From NCBI RefSeq assembly GCF_000516985.1, contig NW_006917096.1:2465606-2529605 (forward strand): a DNA stretch of 64,000 nucleotides, read 5' to 3'. The notes beneath the pieces are model-generated. The model ran no database searches, was not told where the DNA came from, and saw only the letters and a list, made by a program, of their open reading frames with translations. The position numbers were made by a program, and so were the translations under genes. This stretch comes from Pestalotiopsis fici W106-1 (lineage: Eukaryota; Ascomycota; Sordariomycetes; Amphisphaeriales; Sporocadaceae). The stretch's first letter is position 1. Each line of letters begins with the position of its first letter. This document shows positions 34,507 to 44,105 of this stretch, in pieces.

Positions 34507-35618
34507 GCAGCCGACTCCTGCAAGCGGAAAGACTGAAGATCTCGCTTCCGAGCATATCTTGGTAGGTTCGGCCAGACGAATAACATGGACGTGTCCCCTA
34601 TTATGCTAACAAATTATAGGAATGGCAAACAGTAAGTCGCTTAGAATGAATATATATATTTATATCTACTGGATTAAGCGAGACATGCTCTCCACCTCCA
34701 CCCAAGAGTGTTTGCTGATTTATTAAAGGTTAAAAACCTTTTTTTTCGACATATACTAAGGCCAAAGGTCAAGACCCTGTCGCGAACAAACCAAATCCAG
34801 CCTCGGCGACATTCCTGCAGAACCCAAAACGATGGCTTCAAGGGCAGATGCTCGACCTGTGCAGTTATATGGGCTTTTGGTGGGAAATGATCCCTTTGCA
34901 GCCGACCTTTACGCAAACCTTCTTCGATTCAACAGAGGTCACGGGCATCATGCTCATCATGACGAAGATGTTGGCAAACTCGGACGCGTACAGTACCGAG
35001 CTGACTCTGCTACACAAAAATGTGAGTGGCATGAAAGAGAAGTTTGTCTCCTTGGTTTGATTCAATGGCTAAAACAGAAAGGGAAAGAAAGAAACTAATC
35101 AAGACAAAATCTAGGGCTTTCGGCGGCTATGAGGATCCTGTAAACATCGACAGTTGTCTGACTGATCCACCAAATTATCAGCAATTAGCTAATGGACTGC
35201 GCAAGGAGATATTCACCATCAGATATATACGTTTTCAGATACGCTGCGTTGCATGTTATTGTTGTTGAGTTTATTGTTGCGACTAACGAACATTCTCACG
35301 CTTCAACTCGTGACCCAAGAATTCAAAATACAAGCTGAGCGTATAGTCGACTGGCTGTAAGTCCTCATGTTACTATTTACCATCTTTTCAAAGCCGGGTT
35401 TTATTAACTTGTAGGATTATGTGTTTAGTAATGGAGCCAAGAAGAACTTGGCAGTACGGGGAAAACATGCTAGCCTCATATCTATTCTGACGAGGCTTTT
35501 TGAGCCTCTGATCAGGATGCACTGCCTCTCAATCGCAGCCAGCTATAAGGATCCCGGCAGCGGCAGCGAGGTCTTTGACTTCATCAGGAGTGTTGGCCTG
35601 TATGGCTCGTGTTACTAG
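34507..35618 (+). pseudogene. Decayed multi-exon gene of unknown family
   Basis: Several exon-like pieces with intact splice signals follow each other but do not give one open frame. Piece 1 ends at 34561 (donor GTAGGT). A 12-base exon follows at 34620-34631 (branch GCTAAC, donor GTAAGT), then a block near 34695-34790 reading VFADLLKVKNLFFRHIL in one frame and, after a shift near 34795, SATFLQNPKRWLQGQMLDL and EVTGIMLIMTKMLANSD in another. A GTGAGT donor leads to AFGGYEDPVNIDSC. A second shift near 35220-35240 precedes LTLQLVTQEFKIQAERIVDW, then an intron and KKNLAVRGKHASLISILTRL to a stop at 35618. At least two frameshifts make function unlikely. The protein family is not recognised. Confidence 0.5.
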
Positions 35619-36274
35619 GAGGATGGTGCTACGCTGTTGCTACCCTGGATGTCCAGACTCACGACCTGCGAGGACTAGGGCGTCCATTTGCTGTACAACA
35701 TTCGAGACGCTAATGTCAGGGTTGTTTTGCAATAGAGTGAAGGGTAAAAGGCAGAGGGCAGTATAGGGGTGTATTGTGACGAGACGACGGACTATCATTC
35801 CACCATCGGTGAGTTCGGAGTCCTTTTAGATAAGCAAAATGCCGAGATGGCGTAAACACAGTCTCCTAGATTCCGCAGTCCGAGCGACATGACTGTAATT
35901 TTGCGCGGGCCGGCGACTAGCATGTGATACCCGGTGTTTAAACTCCGGCTTGTTGGATAACTTCACGGTATCACGATTCAATTATAAATCTCTTGGGCTA
36001 CGCGCGATAATCTTGGAAGATCTTTAAATATAAGCTGCGAGGCATTATTAGATAGTCCTTCGTTTTTGGAACCACTCCTAAAGCTTTTCACGCTTTGATC
36101 TTCGATGATCTAAGGGCGATCCCTGCATCCAGATATCTCCCTTTCCAAACTCGCTAGATTCTATTCACCATAAATCCAACCTCGCATTATGGCGATCGGT
36201 GTCAACGCTGGTAGTCAGGGGGCTGAATAAGAACTTACAAATGTCTTTATCCCATCTAAATCCCTAAAAGCTAT
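35619..36274. other. Intergenic, no gene recognised
   Basis: About 650 bases between two pseudogenes. Short frames have no features. Confidence 0.45.
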
Positions 36275-37979
36275 ATGCCAAAGCTAACACATGATCAGCT
36301 GTTGCGATCTGTCGAGGGGGCAACCATACAGCATTCCGGTACTGCAGTTGAGCACCAGGACGAAAAGCAACAAAGACTGTCCAGTCTTACTAGCAAGATT
36401 GAAGACATCTTGACCAGCTTTCCTGCAGAAGGCACCGGGCTCGAAGGGTTCTCCGATGCTATCAATCTGCTAAGCAGCTATTCGGTGAATACATCATCTC
36501 GTGGCTTTCTGGGAAAACTGGTATCGGGACCTTCACTGCCTGGCATTGCTGCGGATTTATATGTGTCCATTCTCAATAACAACGGCCATGTGTGGCGAAC
36601 TTCACCTGCTCTCTCCACCGTGGAGAGACACGTTAGTCTCGAGCTGGCCAAGCTATTCGACCTGCGTGGTCCATACGCCGGAGGTGTCACAGTGCCAGGT
36701 GGAGCTGCCGGCAGCATGCTTGCCATGTTGGTAGCCCGAAACATTATTTCTCCAGACGTCAAAATCCAAGGACGCGCATCCAAAAAGTACGCCATTTTCG
36801 TGTCAGAGTCAGCACATTACTCGATATCGAATGCTGCCCAAATCGTTGGGCTCGGGTCAGACTCTGTTATCAGAGTGCCAACTGTGGACAATGAGATCAT
36901 GGACATGCTTAGCCTTGAGAACCTGGTTCGCGCTGCAGTAGATAGTGACAAGATTCCATTGATGATTTCTCACCTGAGCCGATGTGTGAAGGGGGAACTG
37001 AAGACGAGATGATCGAGGAAGCATTGAAAGTTGTCTGAGTTGATCTCTAGTCTACAAAAGAGAGGTGCTGAAGAGCGACTATATACACACGCAGGTGATC
37101 TGCGGTGGGTACTGACTACGTCAGTACGACATGATTGCTGCAATTTCCGGAACTACTGTCAGCGGCGCGTTTGATCCTCTCGACAAAATTGGTGCGATCG
37201 CCCGGGCGGCGAATGCTTGGTTCCATGTGGATGCCTGCTGGGGCGGAGCAGTCGCCTTTTCTGACAAGCTGAAACACATGCTTCGCGGAAGCGAGCTGGC
37301 GGACAGCATCGCCTTCAACCCGCACAAGATGCCCGGGGTGCCTTTGCTCTGTGCCTTTCTGTTAGCAAGAGATTTACGCACGTTCTGGGTTGCGAATAAA
37401 CTAAAGGCTGGATACTTGTTCCATGAAAACCATGCCAATACAAAGGCAGAAAAGATCCAACCTCTGGATCAAAAGCATGACTCGAAGGACTGGAGGAATT
37501 CCGCTCAGCTGGAAGATGCTCCCAATGTGTCTGAAATTCGAGATCTTGCTTCACTGACAGTGCAGTGCTGTCGATGATCAGACGCAACCAAAATGTTTCT
37601 CCATTGGAAATATTATGGTACCAATGGGATTGGTCGAGAGGTTGAGCAGGCTGTCGATTGTGCGCAGCACTTTGCTCGACTCCTTAGCTCTCATTCCAAC
37701 TTCGAGCTCCTGACTGAGCGCCACGTCTTTGCTCAAGTATGTTTCTACTGGAAACATCAGAAACAAATCGACTCACTCAATGATCGTGCGGCTCTGAACA
37801 GTCGAAGTACGCATTTTTTGTACGATAGACTTGCTCAACATGGATGGTATATAGATCATGCACCTGACGAGGTCAATGGTGAGTTTCTTCGAGTGGCATG
37901 CACTCGATCCACAACGCGACAGACAGTTGAGCAACTTTTCGCCAAGTTGATAGAAGTGGGTAAGGCATTGGATCAGTGA
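36275..37979 (+). pseudogene. Group II PLP-dependent decarboxylase, disrupted
   Basis: Three colinear blocks in one family order: 36275-36967, 37131-37574 and 37578-37979. Signs of the glutamate/cysteine-sulfinate/aromatic amino acid decarboxylase fold are SVNTSSRGFLGKLVSG, GGVTVPGGAAGSMLAMLVAR, the PLP-stacking His in SESAHYSISNAA, VDACWGGAVAFSD with the PLP-binding Asp, and the Schiff-base Lys in FNPHKMPGVP. Two lesions break it. A 163-base insertion lies between two ATGATT copies (36962-36967 and 37131-37136), and an in-frame TGA at 37575-37577 falls where Arg is expected (VQCCR, stop, SDATKMFLHW). Splicing inside the insertion could restore the frame across it, but not across the TGA. The substrate is unknown. 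The MFS transporter downstream may once have been a partner. Confidence 0.85.
36968..37130 (+). repeat. 163-base introner/MITE-like insertion, copy 1
   Basis: It sits inside the decarboxylase gene, flanked by direct ATGATT repeats. Removing it with one repeat copy joins KIPLM to IAAISGTT, which fits the family without gap. It contains a 5' GTGAAG at 36986 and a 3' GTACTGACTACGTCAG (branch plus acceptor, ending 37124). Splicing 36986-37124 keeps the frame and leaves ten extra residues. No terminal inverted repeat and no coding capacity are seen. A diverged copy lies at 42049-42209. Confidence 0.65.
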
Positions 37980-39185
37980 GCCCGCCTAAGCAGACGCCTT
38001 TCGTTTATACATGCTTGGAAGCTTGCGGTAAATGGATATTTCATAATTTCAAAGCGAATTCTTCTGTGTCCTTGCACTATCAGCTTCTTTTGACAAATAA
38101 GTATCGAGAATTGTTTCCACACGTGGTAACTCTCGGGGGTTCAGTGATATCGATCCTGTGTTATGTTCGATAACGCGCCCTGCAAATGGGAAATAATCCT
38201 ATTTTTAATGTTGAGATGAACGAGGTTATGGTGAGTTAAAATAACAGGTTATTTGATTGAGTATCTGTGCGTATCTATGGCAGAAGTAAAAGGTATGTGT
38301 TAGGTAATCATAGAGCATGAAGTCCGAAACGTAGGTGGCTGGGCTTTTATTTCAACACTGAGATCCTCACGCCGACAAGTATGCACGAACTTCAGTGGCA
38401 TGAACTTTGCGACATTACTCTGTCATTTACTTCTATCTATTCTGACGTAAAGCTAAACTCACTATATGTCGGACGCTTAAGACAAGTAGCGAACTTTTAG
38501 CGCGTGGTCTCTTGATTGTAGCATAGGTATTGGTATCGTTCTGATTTGCTTTGGTGCTAGTTACCGGGTCTATCAAGTTTGCTGAAAGATAACATGCAGC
38601 TGTGTAGAAAGTTATGGAGGTAGGAGACGCCTCAATAGCGAAGCATGTCCTGATGTGAAATCGATTCCTTGTTATCAACCTATTACAGTATCTCCTACTC
38701 CAATGCCCTCCAAGAAATTAATGTTTTGCAGCTTCGTTATGTTTTCACAAAAGATGACAAACAGAAAGTATCCACTAAAGGAGCAGGGATCCAGATACAA
38801 ACCCCGAGAAGAAGTTTGAATATAGTGTGGCCGAGACCGAGTCATGCACTCGGAGATTACAACACAAACATTCCGAGCGGCGGGACTCCGAAATCCTCCG
38901 ATTGGACCCCATGGCCGGCCGAAGAGAGAGTGCGGCATCTACCTGCTGCCGAGTATGTTTCGTAAGACCTCGTACTGCTTCACATGGATGCGAGAGGCTA
39001 CCCTATATGACCATAAATCCATCATGTACTTACTGGGAGTCCAGATTGTTATTCATTGACGTCGCGCCAAACAAGAGATTATTGCGTGAACTCCAGGTCA
39101 AGATTAGAAAGCTGTTTCCCATTCTGATTCAAAGTTCCGGTAGCACTATCCCTAGCCCATATAACCAAGAAATACGCTGAACAAA
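37980..39185. other. Intergenic, no gene recognised
   Basis: About 1.2 kb between the decarboxylase pseudogene and the MFS gene. Overlapping short frames at 38669-39180 lack features. The end is presumably the MFS promoter. Confidence 0.45.
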
Positions 39186-40653
39186 ATGCCACAGACTTGC
39201 GACGGAGTTGACACATCACTTGGGTCTGGAACATCAAGCAATGGAAGCCAGTGGAAGATATTCGTGCACATAGAGGAAACGACAACGTACTTCGACATAC
39301 CGATGGATGTCACCGCTACAGCCCATGGTGAGGTCAAGGTTAGAGCAGCCACAGATCCGCCACCGGATGGAGGGTGGAGGGCATGGTTATGCGGTAAGCA
39401 GCAATCACAAAAGTGCACTCTAGGTGTTCCGACTAAAAGATGCAACAGTCCTATGTGGCCATTTCATTTTCATGAATACTTGGGGCTTCATCAATAGCTT
39501 CGGGATCTTCCAAACTTATTATACCTCAGTCTTAGACCTCCCAGCTGCGGATGTCTCATGGATTGGCTCAATCCAAGTGTTCCTGAGCTTTTTCATTGGT
39601 GCCGTGGTCGGGCGTTACACCGATGCTGGTTACCTGCGCCTCATGCTAGTTTGCGGTGCAACCTTGATACTCGTGGGTATCTTTACGGCCTCATGTGCTA
39701 CTCAATACTGGCAATTAGTCCTTTCTCAAGGGATATGTTGCGGACTTGGCAACGGCTTTCTCGTCACCCCAGCTGTTGCTGTTGTTTCGACGTATTTTGA
39801 GCGGAAACGCTCGTTGGTGATTGGCCTTACCACTTGTGGATCCGTTACGGGCGGGCTCATATTCCCTGCTATGGCTAGGCAACTCATACCGACCATCGGA
39901 TTTGCGTGGACGCTTCGTGCCATTGGTTTTGTTCAACTCGCAACACTGGCCGTTATAATGGCCTTTATGAAGTCACGACTACCTCCACAAAGCCCCTACC
40001 ATCTAGTGGATTGGGCCTCTTTTAAAGAACGGGAGTATACATTCTTCACTGTGGGAATGTTTTTTGTAGGTTTCCTATTGATTCTCGTACTTTTTGCCAG
40101 CGATTATGTGTCTAATCTGTCACAGAACTTTTGGGCTGTCTTTTTCGGTTATTTTTTTCTCGGTTCATTTAGCCGAGATGTTATCGGGCTAACTTATGTT
40201 GAATCGTTGAACCTTCTTTTGGTCCTCAATGGTGTCGGCATCATTGGCCGAACTCTACCTAATTACTTGGCTGACAAAGTAGGACCCCTTGGTATGTTGA
40301 TACCGGCCTGCCTACTAGCGAGTGTCATGGTCTTTTCTTGGATTGCAGTCCATACATTGAGCCAACTATACGCCTGGACAGTTTTATATGGAATTATTGG
40401 TGGAAGCATTCTCAGCCTCTTCCCTGCTGGCATTTCCAGTTTAACCACAGATTTAAGCACGCGAGGAGCCCGCATTGGTATGAATTTTACTGTCATCAGC
40501 TTTGCCGTTTTGACTGGAAATCCAATTGCCAGCGCGATTATCGCGGCTCAGCACGGCGCTTACATCGGTGCCCAAGTATTCATGGGTATCAGTTTGTTAG
40601 TTGGAATGGTATTCATTTACTTCGCCCAAATTATAAAGGAAAAGAGCGCATAA
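39186..40653 (+). CDS. MFS transporter, monocarboxylate permease-like (MCH family)
   Basis: Two exons, 39186-39393 and 39449-40653, with a 55-base intron, give 470 residues. The cytosolic start leads into PPPDGGWRAWLC, the conserved entry of fungal monocarboxylate/riboflavin-type carriers (MCH, TC 2.A.1.13), then WGFINSFGIFQTYY and the motif AADVSWIGSIQVFL. About twelve hydrophobic segments follow, with SLNLLLVLNGVGIIGRTLPN in the second half and a loop after helix 6. The carrier would move a small organic acid or vitamin across the plasma membrane. The substrate is not predictable. The frame is intact although the decarboxylase just upstream is broken. The segment SDYVSNLSQNFWAVFFGYFF is longer than I expect and may contain an unspliced stretch. 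Confidence 0.88.
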
Positions 40654-42048
40654 AAGACTTCAGATCTCCGACTCTAGCTAATAGTAAATTTATATAATTC
40701 CATAAATTGTAGTATTTTCTTTTCGCGATAAGGCTGTGTCTGTTTGAAGTCCAGTTAAACAGCGGCACCTTGATCGACGAATAGTTTACATATTTTGTAT
40801 ACTTAGCAATAAAAAACCGTAATTGGAAGATAAGTTAAGTGATGTTATACATATTCCCATGCATCGATATAGTATTACGTATGCGTGCTTCTCGGCAGCG
40901 CTTCAATGTAAGGTGCGTAACTGTCTATTAAGAACTTCCCAACTAAAGATGAGCATATCTGGTATATTTCGCTAGTATATGTATTTATCGGCATGCTTAA
41001 CCATACACAGGCCGTGAAATCTGCATGGATATTGAATATAAGCCTGGCGCTGAGAAATTCAAATCTAAGAATCCTGTGTGCGTTCTGTTGCACCAAATCT
41101 AGTGGCAAACACTGGTAGTAAAATAATCGCTTTATATTTGTCTACTTGTTAGAATACTGGAATTTGCGGTTTAGTACGATGAAGGTATCTAGATACCTAG
41201 GTAGATAGTACAGACTGGTATACTGTTAGTCAGCCGAACGCCGGAAGGCGTTATCTACAGGCCATCGTATGAAGGGAAGTATTCTCTTGAGATGGCACGT
41301 TGAATATATATCTATTTGCCGTCGCCTGTTGTACTGTAAGGCCAGAGCCTTGCTGATTTGTACTGGTACTTCACGGAAAACGACGGAGAAGAAGGTTTTT
41401 GATGGAAGATGATTATGTCAACTAGCTACGGCCACGAGACTGTGGATTATCAGGCTCTGATGATCATCAATCTATGTGTGGCAAGTGTAGCAAAAGGTGA
41501 TAAAGAGAAGAGGGCGGAAAGCTACAGTGGCTGCAGGGGAAATTAGGTACTAGTACCTAGTGTGGTGCCTAGCACCTAACATGTACGAAGTGAAATCCAT
41601 CTGGATGGTGAGACCATTCTACAGCCTCAGTATTTAAAGGACTTTGCCAAGACTACAACTGCTCTGAAAGATAGTGGAACCAAGTTCCCTACACTATTTA
41701 TAACCGTTATGAATGATTGTCGGGCGATTGTGATAGACGCAATAGAAGAAATCAGCTTGGCTTATAAATGCATCGCAACCAATATAGAACGGGCAAGAAA
41801 GAAGGCAACGCACCAAGATAACGAGAGATCTAGTGGTGCAGATGTTTGGACGTGGGATACACCTATCGGAAGCCGCCCGAGCTATTCCCAGGTGCTTTGA
41901 AGTTTCTGTAAAAAAGATTTCTTATTGGTTCAAGAATGCTCCTTGGTCACCTTGATGGGCACCACTGAAAACGAAACGTGGAGACAGTTGGGTCCCCTAG
42001 GTCTATTCATCTCTGTCTAAGCGTTTTATAGATTACTCAATAGCTTAC
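40654..42048. other. Gene-poor A/T-rich stretch
   Basis: About 1.4 kb with many TACCTAG/CTAGGTA palindromes (41190-41210, 41545-41580). A 63-codon frame at 41709-41900 starts with ATG about 75 bases after a TATTTAAA box (41632-41639) and could be a small gene, but nothing supports it further. Confidence 0.4.
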
Positions 42049-42209
42049 CTCACCTGAGCCAATATGTGAAGGGAAGGATGTGATCGAAGGAGCATAGAAA
42101 GATATCTAAGTTGATCTAAGATCAACAACGAGAAGTCCTAAACAGCTATCCAATATACCAGAGCAGGTGATCTGCGGTAGGTACTGACTACATTAGTGCA
42201 ACATTTCAA
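42049..42209 (+). repeat. Introner/MITE-like repeat, copy 2
   Basis: It aligns with 36970-37134 over its full length with frequent substitutions and small gaps. Shared landmarks in order are TCACCTGAGCC, TGTGAAGG, AAGTTGATCT (GAGTTGATCT in copy 1), GCAGGTGATCTGCGGT and GTACTGACTAC followed by an AG. Flanking DNA is unrelated to that of copy 1, so the segment moved as a unit. Confidence 0.65.
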
Positions 42210-42957
42210 TATTATGGTACCGCGTTGGCTATCGCTGCAAATGAGGGAGGGATACACGCGACTATCATGCCATTAGGCATACTCGCAGCTAGCGAAAGAT
42301 TGAATACAGTATACAAAGGACGCCTAACATTCAGTGTTAATTTGGAGGACTAGACCCTGGCAGATTATTCAGGAGCAGCATAGGCACTAATACCAAGCCT
42401 TCTGGGTCTTATATTAGCTGCATACAAGGTAGATAAAAGTCTCGTTCATTAATCAATAGTTTTTCTTTTCCTTCACTGCCTTAAGAAGAACTAAGTAGCA
42501 AATGGACATGTGTTAGTATCGCACCTATCTTTACCAAATCCAAGCAGAAAGTGCACGGGCGTCAAATATGGTATGATGTGACGTTATAAGGTCAAGGTCA
42601 CAGAACCGTAACTACAGGCTATATCACAGCTTGATAGACCAAATTTAATGAGTGAGTCACAAAGATATGAGACTTATCGGGGAGTTCCCAGATACTTTTG
42701 GATCATAATGCACGGAAGTGATGTTGTGAAGAGGATGTGTTAGCTATGATAACTACTAGGTGGTAGATTCTTCCCAGTCATCTCATCTAGCGATTTCGAT
42801 GATCATGGCATTCTAAAGACATGGAAATATCTTGAGATGCGTAAAAGAACTGTGATTCATCGAAGTGATATCCATCCTTCACGCACTTGTACGTGGCCAT
42901 GGAGTCCCGAAGCTGCGGCTAGCAGCCATCGCACCAGTGCCCGGGGAACCGGTAGGA
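42210..42957. other. Intergenic with a coding-like scrap
   Basis: Directly after the repeat, about 50 codons to a TAG at 42352 read as plausible protein (FQYYGTALAIAANEGG, then IMPLGILAASERLN). This may be a remnant exon, and no family is recognised. The rest is A/T-rich with no gene seen. Confidence 0.35.
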
Positions 42958-43833
42958 CTAGTTAGATCTTCCTAGGTATAAGATCTTGCGGCACAGCTTG
43001 TTTGAGCAGCAGGTGGTCTCCTTTCTTACAAGCCATGTTTCGCGGAAATGGAGTTCACCTGCGCCCAGTTGCTCTTGAGTGGTTTGGATCCTAAGCTCAC
43101 GGCAGATGTCGTTGCATTCATGCGTAGAGAAATCCTTCAAGCCATCCCGAGCACGTTTGGTACCATACTCTTGGAACCTCTCATAGGAATCAGTCAAGAT
43201 TTCAGCCGCAAGTATGTTGTTGCCATGTGCAATTATCTTGTCAACGAAGAGCGAGCCTCTAGACCGTTCCAAGGTGAAATGAGAAAAAGCCTCCGTGAAT
43301 ATGTAGGACGCGTCATTGTCGAACACTTCGTCGCGATCGGTAGGCATTCTCAACCGATCTGGCAACAAGTAGTTTTCGCGGTCACTATCCCCACTACGCG
43401 TGAATGGTATGTACACGAGACAGTCCAAAGGCTTATGGCCATAGCCGAGAAGCGCGTTGAATTCAAGAGCAAAAGTTCGAGTCAACTCCATGCTTCGAAT
43501 CCTTTTGGTAAATAAGTCCAACCAGTGACTTTGTGTCTTTTTAGACGTCTGAATGAAGAACTCGTTTGACGAACAAGCAATTTTGGCGTATGAGTACAGC
43601 ATATTTGAGTTCTCCTCGAATGGCTTGGAGTGGGCATATATAGTCAGCGGGGCATAGTTTACATCGGTGTCGTTGTCTCCGGCTATCAGATTGTGGAGGA
43701 TCCTGGAATCATGCCCAGCGGCGTTGCTCATCACGGCTAAGGCTTGCACCGTTTCATCGAGCCAGCCGCTGGCATCCCACTGTGGACGGCTAACTTCCCT
43801 CCCTAGCGGTTGTACCCGGGTCCACGCTGCCAT
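42958..43833 (-). CDS. Hypothetical protein downstream of HET gene
   Basis: An open frame of 291 residues from an ATG at 43833 (MAAWTRVQPLGREVSRPQWD). It is mixed helical, with Cys clusters at the C-terminus (TCCSNKLCRKIL). No recognised domain. The stop just before the ATG and an ACTAAC/CTAG pair upstream (a possible branch and acceptor) leave room for an upstream exon. It lies about 140 bases after the ancestral stop of the HET gene on the same strand, so it may be part of the same allorecognition locus. The family cannot be named and the frame could be fortuitous. Confidence 0.45.
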   Translation of the reverse strand: MAAWTRVQPLGREVSRPQWDASGWLDETVQALAVMSNAAGHDSRILHNLIAGDNDTDVNYAPLTIYAHSKPFEENSNMLYSYAKIACSSNEFFIQTSKKTQSHWLDLFTKRIRSMELTRTFALEFNALLGYGHKPLDCLVYIPFTRSGDSDRENYLLPDRLRMPTDRDEVFDNDASYIFTEAFSHFTLERSRGSLFVDKIIAHGNNILAAEILTDSYERFQEYGTKRARDGLKDFSTHECNDICRELRIQTTQEQLGAGELHFRETWLVRKETTCCSNKLCRKILYLGRSN

Positions 43834-43987
43834 CGACTAGGTGGCTTGTTAGTTGCCACTTGCGGCGGCGATGTATCTAAAGCGCTGGCATCCACGTCGT
43901 CTGCATTGATATAGGGAGCAGCCGATTTTTTGTTTTCCTCTCGCACCGTAGGAGGGTCTTCAAGGCCTCTCGCCTATGACGACGCAT

Positions 43988-44105
43988 CCAATGGCTCCTC
44001 TGCCAGTTTTGGCCAGACGACAGTAGCTTTCCTAGCAGATATGAACCTCAGAGCTTCGAAGCCATGCCCCCGAGAGTGGGAGATATGCTCAAATTCACTC
44101 AGCTC
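43988..44105 (-). repeat. 118-base direct repeat, copy A (beyond HET stop)
   Basis: Nearly identical to 44251-44368, at a fixed offset of 263 bases. It encodes a second version of the HET C-terminal segment (FEHISHSRGHGFEALRFISA) in a frame shifted relative to the gene, ending in a TAG at 43974-43976 that looks like the original stop. Confidence 0.85.

Noticed and set aside
36968..37130. Classical MITE with terminal inverted repeats
   Set aside because: The two ends are not inverted copies of each other. Only a possible target duplication is seen.
36275..40653. Decarboxylase plus MFS transporter as a biosynthetic cluster
   Set aside because: The decarboxylase is broken and no core synthase or tailoring enzyme is nearby.
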